A stretch of DNA of 45,987 nt from Gnetum montanum. Lineage: Eukaryota; Streptophyta; Gnetopsida; Gnetales; Gnetaceae. A model generated the notes under the pieces. It saw only the letters and a program-made list of their open reading frames with translations. It searched no databases and was not told the DNA's origin. This document shows positions 11,517 through 21,469 of the stretch, piece after piece. Each line of letters begins with the position of its first letter. Within the stretch, counting starts at the first letter, position 1. The position numbers were made by a program, and so were the translations under genes. The stretch covers positions 3,838-49,824 of the forward strand of contig MNCI01003868.1 in the NCBI GenBank assembly GCA_015680685.1, read 5' to 3'.

Positions 11517-11980
11517 TTAGAAGATCTCAGGATGAGCTACATGCATCTTAGTCTCTACCTCCTAGGTAGCTTCTGAAGGTTCATGTTTACTCCACAAAAC
11601 CTTGATCATAGATATAACTTTACTACATAGTTATTGCACCATGTGATCAATAATCTCTATTGGCTACTCTATATAAGTAACATTAGACTATAGTTGTATT
11701 TGTAAATGATCAATCACATGATGTTCATTAAGGACATAATGTCATAGCATAGATACATAGAACACATTGTGTACATGTGTCAATTGATAAGGTAATTCTA
11801 TTCAATGGGCCACTTTGCCAATCCTTTGTATCACCTCAAAAGGACCAATGTACCTAGGAGCCAATTTTCCTAACAAGCTAAGCTTCAAACAAAGCTAGTC
11901 TTCTTCCTCAACAATCCTAGTAAGCTTCAAGCATGCACATGATGCTTGGTAATCATAGTAATTCTTAACTTTTGGTAACC
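11517..11980 (-). pseudogene. Chromovirus D integrase C-terminus with chromodomain remnant
   Basis: This is the pol 3' end of a Tekay/Del-like Ty3/gypsy element. The minus strand encodes GKLAPRYIGPFEVIQRIGK, the signature of the integrase C-terminal region, then LPYQLTHVHNVFYVSML. Further on are IKVLWSKHEPSEAT and EVETKMHVAHPEIF before a TAA at 11517-11519, the typical chromodomain end that targets insertion to chromatin. A stop replaces the Trp expected between the last two blocks, and four or five other nonsense codons are present. Upstream pol is missing: the frame fades near 11980, where sequence related to Athila-type LTR U5 takes over. Confidence 0.85.
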
Positions 11981-11994
11981 CATCAACATTATAT

Positions 11995-12344
11995 GTGTTT
12001 AGGATGTGTACGAAAAGTGGGATTAGATGCTTATGTTATGATTACTTAGATATTGGTTAGTTAGATTAAATTAGCAATTAAATTGCTTCATTCTTTTCAT
12101 CCTTTATTTTAAGCACCCAAAACATTAAACATAAAAAATAATAAAAGTTATATGCCTCGATTACACTTAACCATACCTTTGCATATCACAAGTGTAATTG
12201 GGAAGATAATGAATGACTGTTAGGGAAAATTCACTTCCTAGAGGCTAGTGTATTAGAAGACATAGAGTCCACAAAACTTGACCAAATCATGCATGAACAC
12301 TTAGTGATTTGTATGGTTGAGCATAGGGTATTCACTACTCATCA
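11995..12344 (+). mobile_element. 5' LTR fragment (U5 side) of element A
   Basis: About 350 bases align with the 3' part of the LTR of C, from GTGGGATTAGATGCTTATG to the end GGGTATTCACTACTCATCA. The U3 and TATA parts present in C are missing, so the LTR is truncated where it meets chromovirus D. The left edge is approximate. Confidence 0.7.
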
Positions 12345-12345
12345 T

Positions 12346-12365
12346 TGGTGTCATTGTTGGGGATT
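12346..12365 (+). other. Primer binding site of element A (tRNA-Asp type)
   Basis: TGGTGTCATTGTTGGGGATT lies one base after the LTR end. It is the Athila-type site complementary to tRNA-Asp (TGGCGCCGTTGCCGGGG) with C-to-T and G-to-A changes only, as expected from decay of methylated cytosines. Confidence 0.8.
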
Positions 12366-12414
12366 CTTTTTGTTTGAAACGTGCACTATCTAGGCATAGT
12401 AAAAACCATTAACA

Positions 12415-13257
12415 TTGTTGGATAAACCTGAAGGTCAAAATCATTCTCAAAATAAATACCATAATTTAAGCACACTAATATCTTATTCTAATTGCAAAAT
12501 GTTTTGTTCTCACAAGCACGATGATACTATACCACTAGTGCCTCAAGAATGTAGGGTGGTATATACTCATCTAGATGAGTATGTACCTAACTTCACCCTC
12601 ATCCTACGTTAGGATGAACAACTATGGTGGTGAGATATAGAGGGCAACATTGTAATGCCCCGCAATTGATCTATGTCTAAGATTTTGCTCCAAACCATTA
12701 GGAGGTTAGGTATCCAAGATCTTCAAGAAGAGCATGTTGTGCATGACCATAACTACTGGGACTAGTATCCCACTAAAACACAATGTAGAAGAGATTGACA
12801 CTAGGAGAAGCACCATGAGGCTTTAAAGGGGAAATGATTCACCAATCCCTTATTCTTGTTTAACCAAAATGGTAATGTGGTTCCTTCCTTTGGGGATTCT
12901 CAACATGAAGATTCTCCACCCTTTGATACTAATGATGAGGGCTTGAACTTGAAATTGTAGGTCACTATCAAGAATCTAGGTTTTGAAAAAAGTGAGAGTT
13001 AAAGTAGGGGCTTGGGCAAGCATCCAAATGACAAGAAAGCTAATGAACATGGTCATGAAAATTTTATAGGAGGTGGAAGATACCATGATTGTGGAAATCC
13101 TTCTCCATCTTCACCCTCTTCATCTACATATTCTTCTTTCTCTTCTAGTTTTAATAGATACCATAGAAAGGACAACTATGATGAAGGTAAACAATGGGAT
13201 AATAACTATTACCAGGTTTACCATAAATGAAGGGGTAGCAAAGGATATCATAGGCAT
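12415..13257 (+). pseudogene. gag: Element A Gag, N-terminal part up to the B insertion
   Basis: This is the N-terminal part of the Gag polyprotein. The best-conserved block is PQECRVVYTHLDEYVPNF, nearly identical in C (PRECRVVYTHLDEYVPNF). A low-complexity Ser/Pro/His region follows (PSPSSPSSSTYSSFSSSF). I chose 12415 because the frame 12415-13230 holds all these blocks; several stops interrupt it. The frame runs into the GGCAT target site and continues in register at 31612, so B inserted within coding sequence. Confidence 0.8.
13253..13257. repeat. Target site duplication of element B, left copy
   Basis: GGCAT directly precedes the LTR end TGTACTACC; the same five bases follow the other LTR at 31607-31611. 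Confidence 0.93.
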
Positions 13258-13848
13258 TGTACTACCTGAAATCGTCGGTCTATGGCTGGAAGGAAATAGA
13301 GACCGGGAGATCTCTGGACATGCATAGAAGACCCTACCTTTGCTTGAGGACAAGTTGGAATGAACGAAGGCAGAGTATCTTGAGTGGTTCGCATGCGGAT
13401 CAGACAAGGATTTCCCCAAACGTACACCGAGGTGCTATACGCTTGGTTATATGTGAACGGCATAATGGATGTAAAACGAAACATAAACAGTGTAACTGGT
13501 GTAAACAGAGCATAAACGTACGAGGGCATAAACAGGAAACATACAACGATTAATGAAAAACTGTAACAGATTTTAGGAAGAAAATGCAGCAATATTATTG
13601 CATAGTGAGAGTTACAATGCACCGGTCTAACGCAGTTGTGGTTTTCACACAAGGCGGACAAATAGCCCCGGTGGATGCAGGGATGACAGTGTGCTGGTTC
13701 AAACTGTAGGTACAGCGTAGAGGCTATATGCTTAGTGTACAGGGTTGAAGTCCAACGTACAAGGTTCTCTACTCTGGTTCTTAGCGTCTTTATTTTTCTC
13801 TCTAGTTTGCTCAAAAATTGCCAACCCCGTTCTAATGCAAAATTGGGG

Positions 13849-13857
13849 CTTTTATAC
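13849..13857 (-). promoter_or_regulatory. TATA box of the 3' LTR of B
   Basis: The minus strand reads CCCGTATAAAAGCCCC, a good core promoter match about 595 bases from the LTR 3' end. Confidence 0.7.
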
Positions 13858-13944
13858 GGGTTTAGAAATTAGACTCGGGTTGGGTGACATGTGGCGCGTT
13901 GACCGGGTGCAAAAGAATGAAATGTTACAAGTGTACAATGTGCT

Positions 13945-14405
13945 GCATATGCTAGGCATATACGCTGTATCTGCTGGGCGTATATGCTGGGCATATACGC
14001 TGTATTTGCTGTGGATGTGATCTTGGGTGTATACGCTGGGCGTAGACATCGTGTCTGCCAGGCATATATGCTATACCTGCTAGGCGTATACACTGTACCT
14101 ACTGGGCGTATACGCTGGGCGTGCAGGATGTATATGCTCAGCGTATAGACTCCAGGATGCCTAATGTCAATATCTGATGATTGCTCTGTTTGCGTGAATT
14201 GATGCCTTGTATCAAATCTTACTCTGAAATGCTGTTTCTTTGCCGTCTTCGGGGGTCGCATGCTGGGTGTATACGCTGGACGTACACGCGGTTGATGTTG
14301 GGCGTATACGCTGTGAATGCTAGAATTGAGCGTATACGCTGGGCGTATATGTTGGGCATATACGCTGAGAATGTGAACTTGGGCATATACGCTAGGCGTA
14401 TACAC
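13945..14405. repeat. Palindromic GCGTATACGC array in the 3' LTR U3
   Basis: At least three exact and many variant copies of the self-complementary 10-mer GCGTATACGC are joined by CTGG or CTGTACCTGCTGG-like linkers, lying about 90-550 bases upstream of the TATA box in transcription direction. The 5' LTR has the same array with a different copy arrangement (about 30940-31415). Confidence 0.85.
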
Positions 14406-14602
14406 TGGAAACGCATACTTAGTGAAAACTAAGTATGTTGCACTCCGAAGTTGCCATTTCTGATAGCAGATGTTGTCGTGGTCATTGGAGGTTCCCAAGG
14501 AACTGCTCCTCGTCGAGTTCGACTCTACTTGAAGCTGTCAGTGGGCCCTTAAGCTCGATTCTTGTTGGAAACGTACTAAGCTTGGAATTTTGTGGTGTTT
14601 CA

Positions 14603-14656
14603 TTGGCCCCTCTTTGTTGACGCTTGGAGGAATCGACCCGAGAAGCGTCGACAAAG
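14603..14656 (-). other. Polypurine tract and adjoining stem-loop of element B
   Basis: On the minus strand AAAGAGGGGCCAA lies immediately before the 3' LTR start and is the plus-strand primer. Directly upstream, arms at 14643-14656 and 14612-14625 form a 14-bp stem with one mismatch around a 17-base loop. Element E has the same structure with changed but still paired bases. Confidence 0.8.
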
Positions 14657-15655
14657 AAGTGAAAAACACCACAAGCAACTCGATAGAGGCTTTTTCCTTG
14701 GCCACTTAACTAGACATCATCGTACCGTGTTCAGTAGTACATGGGATTGTGGGAAACGGAATTTTTATTTGATAGGGAAACGGAAACTGTAGAGGATTCA
14801 GGAGGAATCAAGGTTGTGCATAGTGAAGGGGATGTGCTGACGTGTATACGGGTCATGCTGATCCTTGTCAATAGCCATTTTTTAGCAGACTCAGAATCAA
14901 GACATGAGATGTGCATTCTTTGGTAGAATAAGACTTTTGGTTAGTTTCCGAGAGGACTTGTTGGCAAAACCAAAGCTACGTGATGATGTGTTGCATTCTT
15001 TGGAGGAACAGGACCCTTGTTTAGTGTTTAAGGGGGAACCTGTAGGCGGAGAGCCAAAGCCATGCAACAGGATGTTTCTTGATTGTTTTAGACATGAGCA
15101 TTTTCTTTCGAGGCCACTATCATCCCGTCTTGTATTTTATGTGGGAAGTGACGACGCTTTTTTTTTTTGGTTTTTATATTTTGTGTTGTTATGCTCAAAT
15201 GCCATGTTGTGGGTTGCAACTGCTTAGGAGTGGCACGATATGCAACGGTATGTTTGATGTTTCGGGCTATACTGGATGTGTTCAGGATGTAGCCAAGTAT
15301 GAGGTGTTGAGGGATAGGCGGGATATGAAACAGGGGATGTACTAGTGAATGGTTTGATTTAGTCTTGTCACATGTGCTGCAAACAACGTCTCACCTTGCT
15401 GCTTATGATGAAGTGCATTCTTGTACGAACACCTCTGAGTGTCATCTTGCAAACACAACTCTGACAAAATAAGAAAACCATGAGTGAATAAGCAAGCTTA
15501 GACTTAAAATAGCTACTAATGAAACGAAGGCATCGGATGAGAGTTCAGGCACTGTATATGAATGACGACAATGTTGGTAGGATCGGCTGATGGCGAGCGT
15601 TGCAGCGATTCTGATGAAGTTTGAATGCAGCAATAGATTGAAGAACTAGAGATGA
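14657..15655. other. Spacer between pol-side minisatellite and polypurine tract of B
   Basis: No recognised coding sequence. It contains an imperfect tandem duplication of about 75-90 bp (from about 14906 and 14985, each opening GCATTCTTTGG). The plus-strand open stretch 14904-15227 spans this duplication and matches no family I know. Other Tat elements (Retand, Grande) carry an antisense ORF at this place, but I see no clear one here. Confidence 0.5.
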
Positions 15656-16705
15656 ACTTGCCAGTTTATACTCTTAGTGGACTATCATGGGTTAGTTTTA
15701 TGTCATGACCCATTGGACATTTCCCATTTAGCGTCGTGGCAGACGGTACATTGCTAGTTTCTAGTCTTAGCAGATCGTGAAGAGGGAAACCAGTTTATAG
15801 TCTTAGCGGACTCCGGTAAGTGGGATTGTGGTAGTTTACTGTCATACCGGACGGGTGCTAGTTTATTGTCATTGCAGACGTTGTGTGGTATCAGTTTATC
15901 GTCATGATGCCAGGACGAGCTGTGGTATCAGTTTTACGTCATGATTCCAGGACTGTTCTATGGTATCAGTTTACCGTCATGATTCCAGGATGAGCTGTGG
16001 TATCAGTTTATAGTCGTGATGCCAAGAATCTCTGTGGTATCAGTTTATAGTCGTGATGCCAAGACTCTTTGTGGTATTAGTTTATAGTCATGATGCCAGG
16101 ACTATCTGTGGAATCAGTTTATAGTCGTGATGCCAGGACTAGCTGTGGTATCAGTTTATAGTCGTGATGCCAGGACTATCTGTGGTATCAGTTTATAGTC
16201 GTGATGCCAATACTAGCTGTGGTATCAATTTATAGTCATGATGCCAGGACTCCGGTATCAGTTTATAGTCGTGATGCCAGGACTATCTGTGATATTAGTT
16301 TATAGTCGTGATGCCAGGACTAGCTATGGTATTAGTTTATAGTCGTGATGCCAGGACTCTTCTATGGTATCAGTTCACCTTCATGATTCCAGGACGAGCT
16401 ATGGTACCAGTTTATAGTCGTGATGCCAGGACTCTTCTATGGTATCAGTTTACCGTCATGATTCCAGGATGAGTAGTGGTATCAGTTTATAGTTGTGATG
16501 CTAGGACTCTTTGTGGTATCAGTTTATAGTTGTGATGCCAATACTATCTGTGGTATCAGTTTATAGTCGTGATGCCAGGACTAGCTGTGGTATCAATTTA
16601 TAGTTGTGATGCTAGGACTCCGGTATCAGTTTATAGTCGTGATGCTAGGACTACGATATCAGTTTATAGTCGTGATGCTAGGACTAGCACGTACCTGAGC
16701 CTGTA
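15656..16705 (-). repeat. 37-bp minisatellite directly after the integrase stop of B
   Basis: More than twenty units, mostly 37 bp and read on the plus strand as TATCAGTTTATAGTCGTGATGCCAGGACT plus a short variable linker. The part nearest the LTR (15660-15900) is diverged (AGTTTACTGTCATACCGGAC types). The array begins within a few bases of the pol stop at 16707. In sense orientation each unit carries the same CC-x-GG...GAC-TAAACTG core seen in the other arrays of B and F. Confidence 0.92.
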
Positions 16706-16706
16706 C

Positions 16707-18057
16707 TCAAATGTGGAACGGTTTGAAGAACAAGTGATTGGTCGAATTTGCAAGCTCTTGCCCTTCCATATCAGCTAACTTTAATGCTCCGTTGTCGTAT
16801 GCTTTGGTGACCAAGTAGGGCCCTTCCCAGTTGGCTGAGAATTTATCCAGGTGTTCCCGAATAGCCTTAAGTACAAGGTCACCTTCTTTGATGGGGTTCT
16901 TATGAATGTCGTGCCAATGGCGCTACCATTTTTTTTTGGTAGCATTCGATCTGATCGAGTGCACATATGTGTTCCTCCTCCACCGAGTTCAGGTTAATGA
17001 TGCGCAGGTCATTATTTTGCCCTTCGTCGAGGAGTCCGGAAAGTGTGATCCTTAAAGATGATACCCATACTTCCAAAGGTAAAACAACTTCTGAACCATA
17101 AAAAAGACTGTATTGCGTTTTATCTGCTAAAGTTCGATGTGTAGTACGATATGGCCACAATGCGTATACCAACTGTTCATGCCATCTTCTCTTTCTTTGG
17201 GTAAGCATATTTATAAGTATTGTAATGATGGTTTTTTTTGTGGCCTCTGCTTACCCATTGCTCTGAGGATAGTAAGGGGATGAAAATGAGTTTTTGATCC
17301 CCAGACTTTCATAGAACATTTTGGTTTCGGCACTGCTGAATTGTGGCCCGTTATCAGTGGTGATGGTCATGGGGGTACCAAAACGAGTCACAATGTTTTC
17401 AAGAATGAAGTTGCATATGTGTTTAGATGTGGTTTTTCGAAGGGGAACAGCTTTTACCCACTTTGTGAAATACTCTGTCGTGGTTATGATGAAATTGTGC
17501 CTTGCAGAAGATGAGGGTGTTATTGGTCCGATAAGGTCCAACCCCCACTTTTGAAAGGGCCATGTGATTTGCGCTGTATGCAACTCATTTGGTGGAACAT
17601 GGATTAGATTACCATGTCTTTGATAGGTACTGCATGCTTTAGCCTTGGAGAGACAATCATACTCCATGTGTGGCCAATAATAGCCTAAGCACCTTATTTT
17701 CGTTGCCATTCCTTTTGGTGCTATATGTCCTCCGCATAGTCCGTCATGTACTTGCTCAACGATGGTTTGGGCATCGGTGCTACTAACGCATGTTAGCAAT
17801 ATGCCTTTGTAGGATCGACGACACAATGTGTCTCCTACTAGTGCATATTTCCGAGAACATTTTCGTAACGCATCTTTTTGTGCATTCGTTAAGTATTGCA
17901 GTGTTTCACCACGTAGAAGGTACTCTTTTATGTCATCATACCATTCTATCGCGTGTGTTGTACTAACGAATGCAATTGGAAATGTATCAAGCGTATCGGT
18001 TATGGGTTTCACACAACTAATTATGGATCTTGGCAATGTATGGAACATGTCAGGAGA
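16707..18057 (-). pseudogene. Element B integrase
   Basis: This enzyme would insert the cDNA into chromosomes. The N-terminal zinc-binding region is visible (DGLCGGHIAPKG, YYWPHMEYD, then KACSTYQ, where the second Cys of CxxC has become Tyr; E keeps CDTC). The core reads WGLDLIGPITP, FIITTTEYFTKWVKAV with Glu where Asp is expected, TTDNGPQFSS with its Asp, and YYPQSNG-stop-AEAT with the catalytic Glu. The C-terminal block KEGDLVLKAIREHLDKFSANWEGPYLV follows a poly-A frameshift near 16925. The stop at 16707-16709 abuts the minisatellite. There is no chromodomain, as expected for Tat. Confidence 0.93.
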
Positions 18058-18534
18058 TATGTTTAACGCTAGGATGGCCAGTGCATCTACGATGGTATTA
18101 TCATTTCTGGAGACATGTTGCACGTCAATGTTTACGAATCGCTTCATTAAGTGTTTGGCTAAGTCACAGTATGATTGTAAATGTTGTGCCTTGCACGTGT
18201 AAACATCTGTGACTTGGTTCAAGACCAGTTGTGAGTCTCCCTTGACCATAAGCTATGTGATGTCTGAGGCTAGTGCTGCCATGAGACCTCTAAGGAGACC
18301 TTCGTACTCTACGACGTTGTTGGTATAGTGAAAGTTGAAACGATAAGCAAAGGGACGGATCTCCCTAAAGGGATAAGTGATAACGGCGGTAGCACTTCCT
18401 CCATGGGAGGTGGATGATCCATCAAAGTTCAAAGTGGCTTCATAGTCATCTGGTACTATGGCTATTGCACTTACATTTTCATCAGGGAATTCTAGCTCTA
18501 TCGTTGCTTGATCATGTGTTGGTGACGCGGTCAT
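18058..18534 (-). pseudogene. Element B second RNase H (archaeal-type, Tat hallmark)
   Basis: This extra RNase H, characteristic of Tat-lineage elements, lies between the RT-linked RNase H and integrase. Motifs in order: ATLNFDGSSTSHGGSA with the first catalytic Asp, NNVVEYEGLLRGLMAA with the catalytic Glu, VKGDSQLVLNQV with the next Asp and DNTIVDALA with the last. All four acidic positions remain. One TAG splits it near 18250 before LMVKGDSQ, where Gln would fit. Element E has a more decayed copy with NFNKA in place of NFDGS. Confidence 0.88.
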
Positions 18535-20191
18535 TTAATTTGCTATGGCTTGACCCTTAACTGATGACTGTGCTACGTAGTGTAGGTCAAACTCAGCTAT
18601 TATGGCTTTCCAACGGGCCATTTGACTTGTCTCATAAATGTTTCCCGTGATGGCTCTGAGCACATTATCCTTGCAGATTATGTTTACTTGATTACGGAAG
18701 AGGTAATGTCGCCATTTCTTTAAGGAAAAGGTTAGGGCTAAACATGACCTCTCCACCTTGTTATACTTCTTTTCATGAGCAACTAATGCATGGCTTAAAT
18801 AATAGACAGAGACTTCGGTTCCGTCATCTCATTTTTGGCAAAGCATGGATGCAATGGATGAGTCTGAAGTGGCAAGGTAGATGTAAAATGGTTTATCATT
18901 TTGAGGTGGGTAAACTGTGGGTAGTTGAACTAGTGCTATTTTAATGTTGTTGAATGCTTCCTGGCACTGTGGAGTCCATTCAAAATGGACATTCTTGCAT
19001 AGCAAGTGGTTCGTAGGTTTCAACTTATCTCTTAGTTTTTCTATGAAACGCCTGATAAACTGTAATCTACCTTGTAGACCTTGGAGTTTAGTAAGGTTGT
19101 TAGGTGGTTTTAAGCTTGTTATTGTCTTAACTTTATCTGGGTCTACTCGTCTCCCTGCTTCTGAGGCTATGAATCCAAGCATTTTTCCTATCTTGACTCC
19201 GAAGATGCACTTCTTTGGGTTAAGTCTTAGCTCGTATTTTAAACAATGTTTTAGTACTAGGTCAAGATCTTGTACATGTTGTTCTGATGTATTTGATTTA
19301 ACCACAATATCATCAACATAGTCATTAACTGAGTGCAACATGTAATTGCTAAAAATGAATGTCATAGCCCTTTGATATGTGGCCCTAGCATTCTTGAGAC
19401 CGAAGGGCATCATTGTGTAACAAAAGGTTCCCCATGGTGTCATAAAGGTAGTCTGGAGCTAATGCTTCGGGTTGATGCGTATTTGATTATATCCTGAGAA
19501 GCCATCCATAAAAGATACTAGGGCATACCCAGTGGTCGAGTCAACAAGTTGATCGATGCTGGGTAGAGGAAAATCATCTTTTATGGTCGCAACGTTTAGA
19601 TCTCGGAAGTCAATGCATAAGCGAATGCTTCCGTTCTTTTTCGGGACTATGACCATGTTGGATACCTAATCGGCGTAATCGACAGCCCAAATAAAACCAG
19701 CCTGATAAAGTTTGGTGATCTCATTACGAACCACCAATGCTACGTCGGGTTTAACCTTTCGTGCCTTTTGTTTTACGAGTCTCAATTTTGGATCAAGGAT
19801 GATGTTGTGCTGGACGATTTGAGGATCTAACCCGAGCATGTCAGTGTAAGACCAAGCGAATGCTTTCATGTTTTTTCGAAGCACATCTTCTATGTATTTG
19901 GCCAGCTGAGGTTGCAATAGTGTACTTAATTTTAATATTTTGGTTTCACCATCAAGCAAAACAATGGGGTTTTAGGCAAGGGGTCTTCAGTGATACTATC
20001 GGCTTCTATGTCAAGAGATTTTATCATACCTTTGTAGCTATCTAGCGTTTTTTGTGTTGAAGCTATGATTGTATCGTCTGTTGATAAACTTAAGTGGATG
20101 AAATTTATGTCAATGTCCCTTGCGATCTGTCCATATGACCCATTGATGATTAACGGTGTGGATAAATGCTGACAATCCATCGGGCTTGCTC
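18535..20191 (-). pseudogene. Element B reverse transcriptase and RT-linked RNase H
   Basis: The RT blocks are AWSYTDMLGLDPQIV, IRLCIDFRDLN, FMDGFSGYNQIRI, TPWGTFCYTMMPFGLKNA, the intact catalytic box DYVDDIVVKS and MLGFIASEAGRRVD. The linked RNase H shows FYIYLATSDSSIASML and VYYLSHALVAHEKKY. The frame begins after TTTATTGGCAG (sense acceptor, exon start 20191), matching the start in F: PMD in B, QMD in F. A frameshift lies near 19965 and nonsense codons near 19666, 19459, 18830 and 18538. The YVDD box and RNase H acidic residues survive. Confidence 0.93.
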
Positions 20192-20279
20192 CTGCCAATA
20201 AACAGAGAGCATAATGAGCTAGTAGGTATTGTTCCATGTTCTCTGGTAGCGTAAGTTATGTGTACATGCATGATGGTGG

Positions 20280-20470
20280 TTTATCATCGCACCAGGACGC
20301 ATGGTAGTTTAAGGCCTTACCGGGCCATGAGTGGCAATTTAAGGCCTTGTTGGGCCATGTGGGGTAGTTTGTGGTAGTTTAAGGCCTTATTGAGCCATCA
20401 TGGTAGTTTAAGGCCATACTGGGCCGTCATGGGTATCTATGGCAGTTTAAGGCCTTACCGGGCCATTTGT
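20280..20470 (-). repeat. Minisatellite just upstream of RT in B
   Basis: About six units read on the plus strand as GGTAGTTTAAGGCCTTACCGGGCCAT with short linkers. It lies between the antisense gene's upstream region and the sense splice acceptor at 20192. Confidence 0.85.
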
Positions 20471-20680
20471 TCACCGTAAAATTTGCACAGGAGATTTTAC
20501 ACCAAAATGTTTAGTGTCGACCTCTGAAGTTGGTTTACGAAAAAATTAGCATGTGGTAGTATTTGTTTTGCTTCATATGTATCTTTTTTGTATTTTTGAA
20601 AAAATTTAATTAAAATAAGTAATAAATAAGATAAAATAAAATAAAATGTAAGGTGGTGGCGGCAATGGAGGCGGTGGCGC

Positions 20681-20688
20681 TATAAATA
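20681..20688 (+). promoter_or_regulatory. TATA box candidate for the antisense gene of B
   Basis: GGCGCTATAAATAGTGCAGG on the plus strand is a near-consensus plant TATA box, pointing toward the antisense gene whose first recognised exon starts at 21470. An ATG in CACCATG follows at 20715 but opens only eight codons. Confidence 0.5.
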
Positions 20689-20719
20689 GTGCAGGGGCAT
20701 CATTTAGAGGCACCATGAA

Positions 20720-21372
20720 CCCTGAAGTGAACCGAGCGTGAGCGTAAACCTCAGTGTAAGCGTAAACCTCAGTGTAAGCGTAGATGACCAAACCCCAGCG
20801 TAAACCTTCAACTCCGGCGTAAACGTAAACTGTCAACTCAGGTGTAAAGGATCAGTGTGAGCATAGAGGCTTAAAATTAGTGTAAGCGTGAGCGGAAAGG
20901 CTCAGACTCAGCGGACAGGATTCAGACCTCGGCGTAGAGGATCAGACCTTAGTGTAAACGGTTTGCACAGTGTTCAGCATAAACCGTTTACATAGCATTC
21001 ATGCTGATAGTTTTTACGGCGTATATGCTGATGATTTTCACAGCGTATACGCTGAGCGTAAATAGTTTTTTCTTTTTCAGGCAGTGTATAGCGTAGACCT
21101 GTTTTCATGGCGTACAATGTAAACTGTTTTTAGCGTAAATGCCAAGTGCGAATAAGTGTGTACTATTTGTTGGTAGCATGTACGCAGAGCGTAAACAATT
21201 TTTAACAACGTATACAATTTTTTGACAGCGTATACGCCGAGTTTTTTTTGACAGCGTATATGCCGAGTTAGGCAGCGTATACACCGAGCGTAAACAGTTT
21301 TTGACAGCGTATACAGTTTTTTGACAGCGTATACGCCGAGTTACGCAGCGTATACGCCGAGCGTAAACAGCT
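20720..21372. repeat. GCGTATACGC-type palindromic repeats upstream of the antisense gene
   Basis: Repeated GCGTAAAC, AGCGTATAC and at least four exact GCGTATACGC copies fill the interval between the TATA candidate and the first exon. The same palindrome makes up the LTR U3 arrays of this element. No reading frame is seen. Confidence 0.8.
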
Positions 21373-21469
21373 GGTAATTTTTCTAAGTGTCTGCCTACAA
21401 CGTGAAATTTTATTTTTCATCTCATTTTCATGTATGGCTGATTTACTGTGGCATTTTGGTTGCTTGCAG

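Larger units (their letters stand above)
13258..14602 (-). mobile_element. 3' LTR of element B
   Basis: This 1345-bp direct repeat of 30256-31606 reads, on the minus strand, from TGAAACACCACAAAATTCC to GGTAGTACA. U3 holds the palindromic arrays, then a GTATAAAAG TATA box (13849-13857), then R-U5. Confidence 0.95.

Noticed and set aside
13248-13814. Minus-strand frame of 188 codons across the LTR end
   Set aside because: It sits in R-U5 of the 3' LTR and crosses the target duplication into element A, so it cannot be a gene. Its counterpart at 30314-30652 is interrupted.
13945-14405. CRISPR-like array from regularly repeated palindromes
   Set aside because: Spacers are too short and related to each other, the repeat is in LTR U3, and the DNA is plant nuclear.
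13869-14498. Long minus-strand frame of 209 codons rich in YAQHIRPA
   Set aside because: It lies in the LTR U3 and is a product of the GCGTATACGC palindromic repeats; the 5' LTR equivalent does not conserve it.
14904-15227. Plus-strand frame of 107 codons in the spacer before the polypurine tract of B
   Set aside because: Position suits a Tat-type antisense ORF, but it spans a tandem duplication, has no recognisable domain or splice signals, and no second copy is available to test it.
15656-16705. Centromeric satellite
   Set aside because: 37-bp units confined to one element immediately after pol; no extension beyond it.
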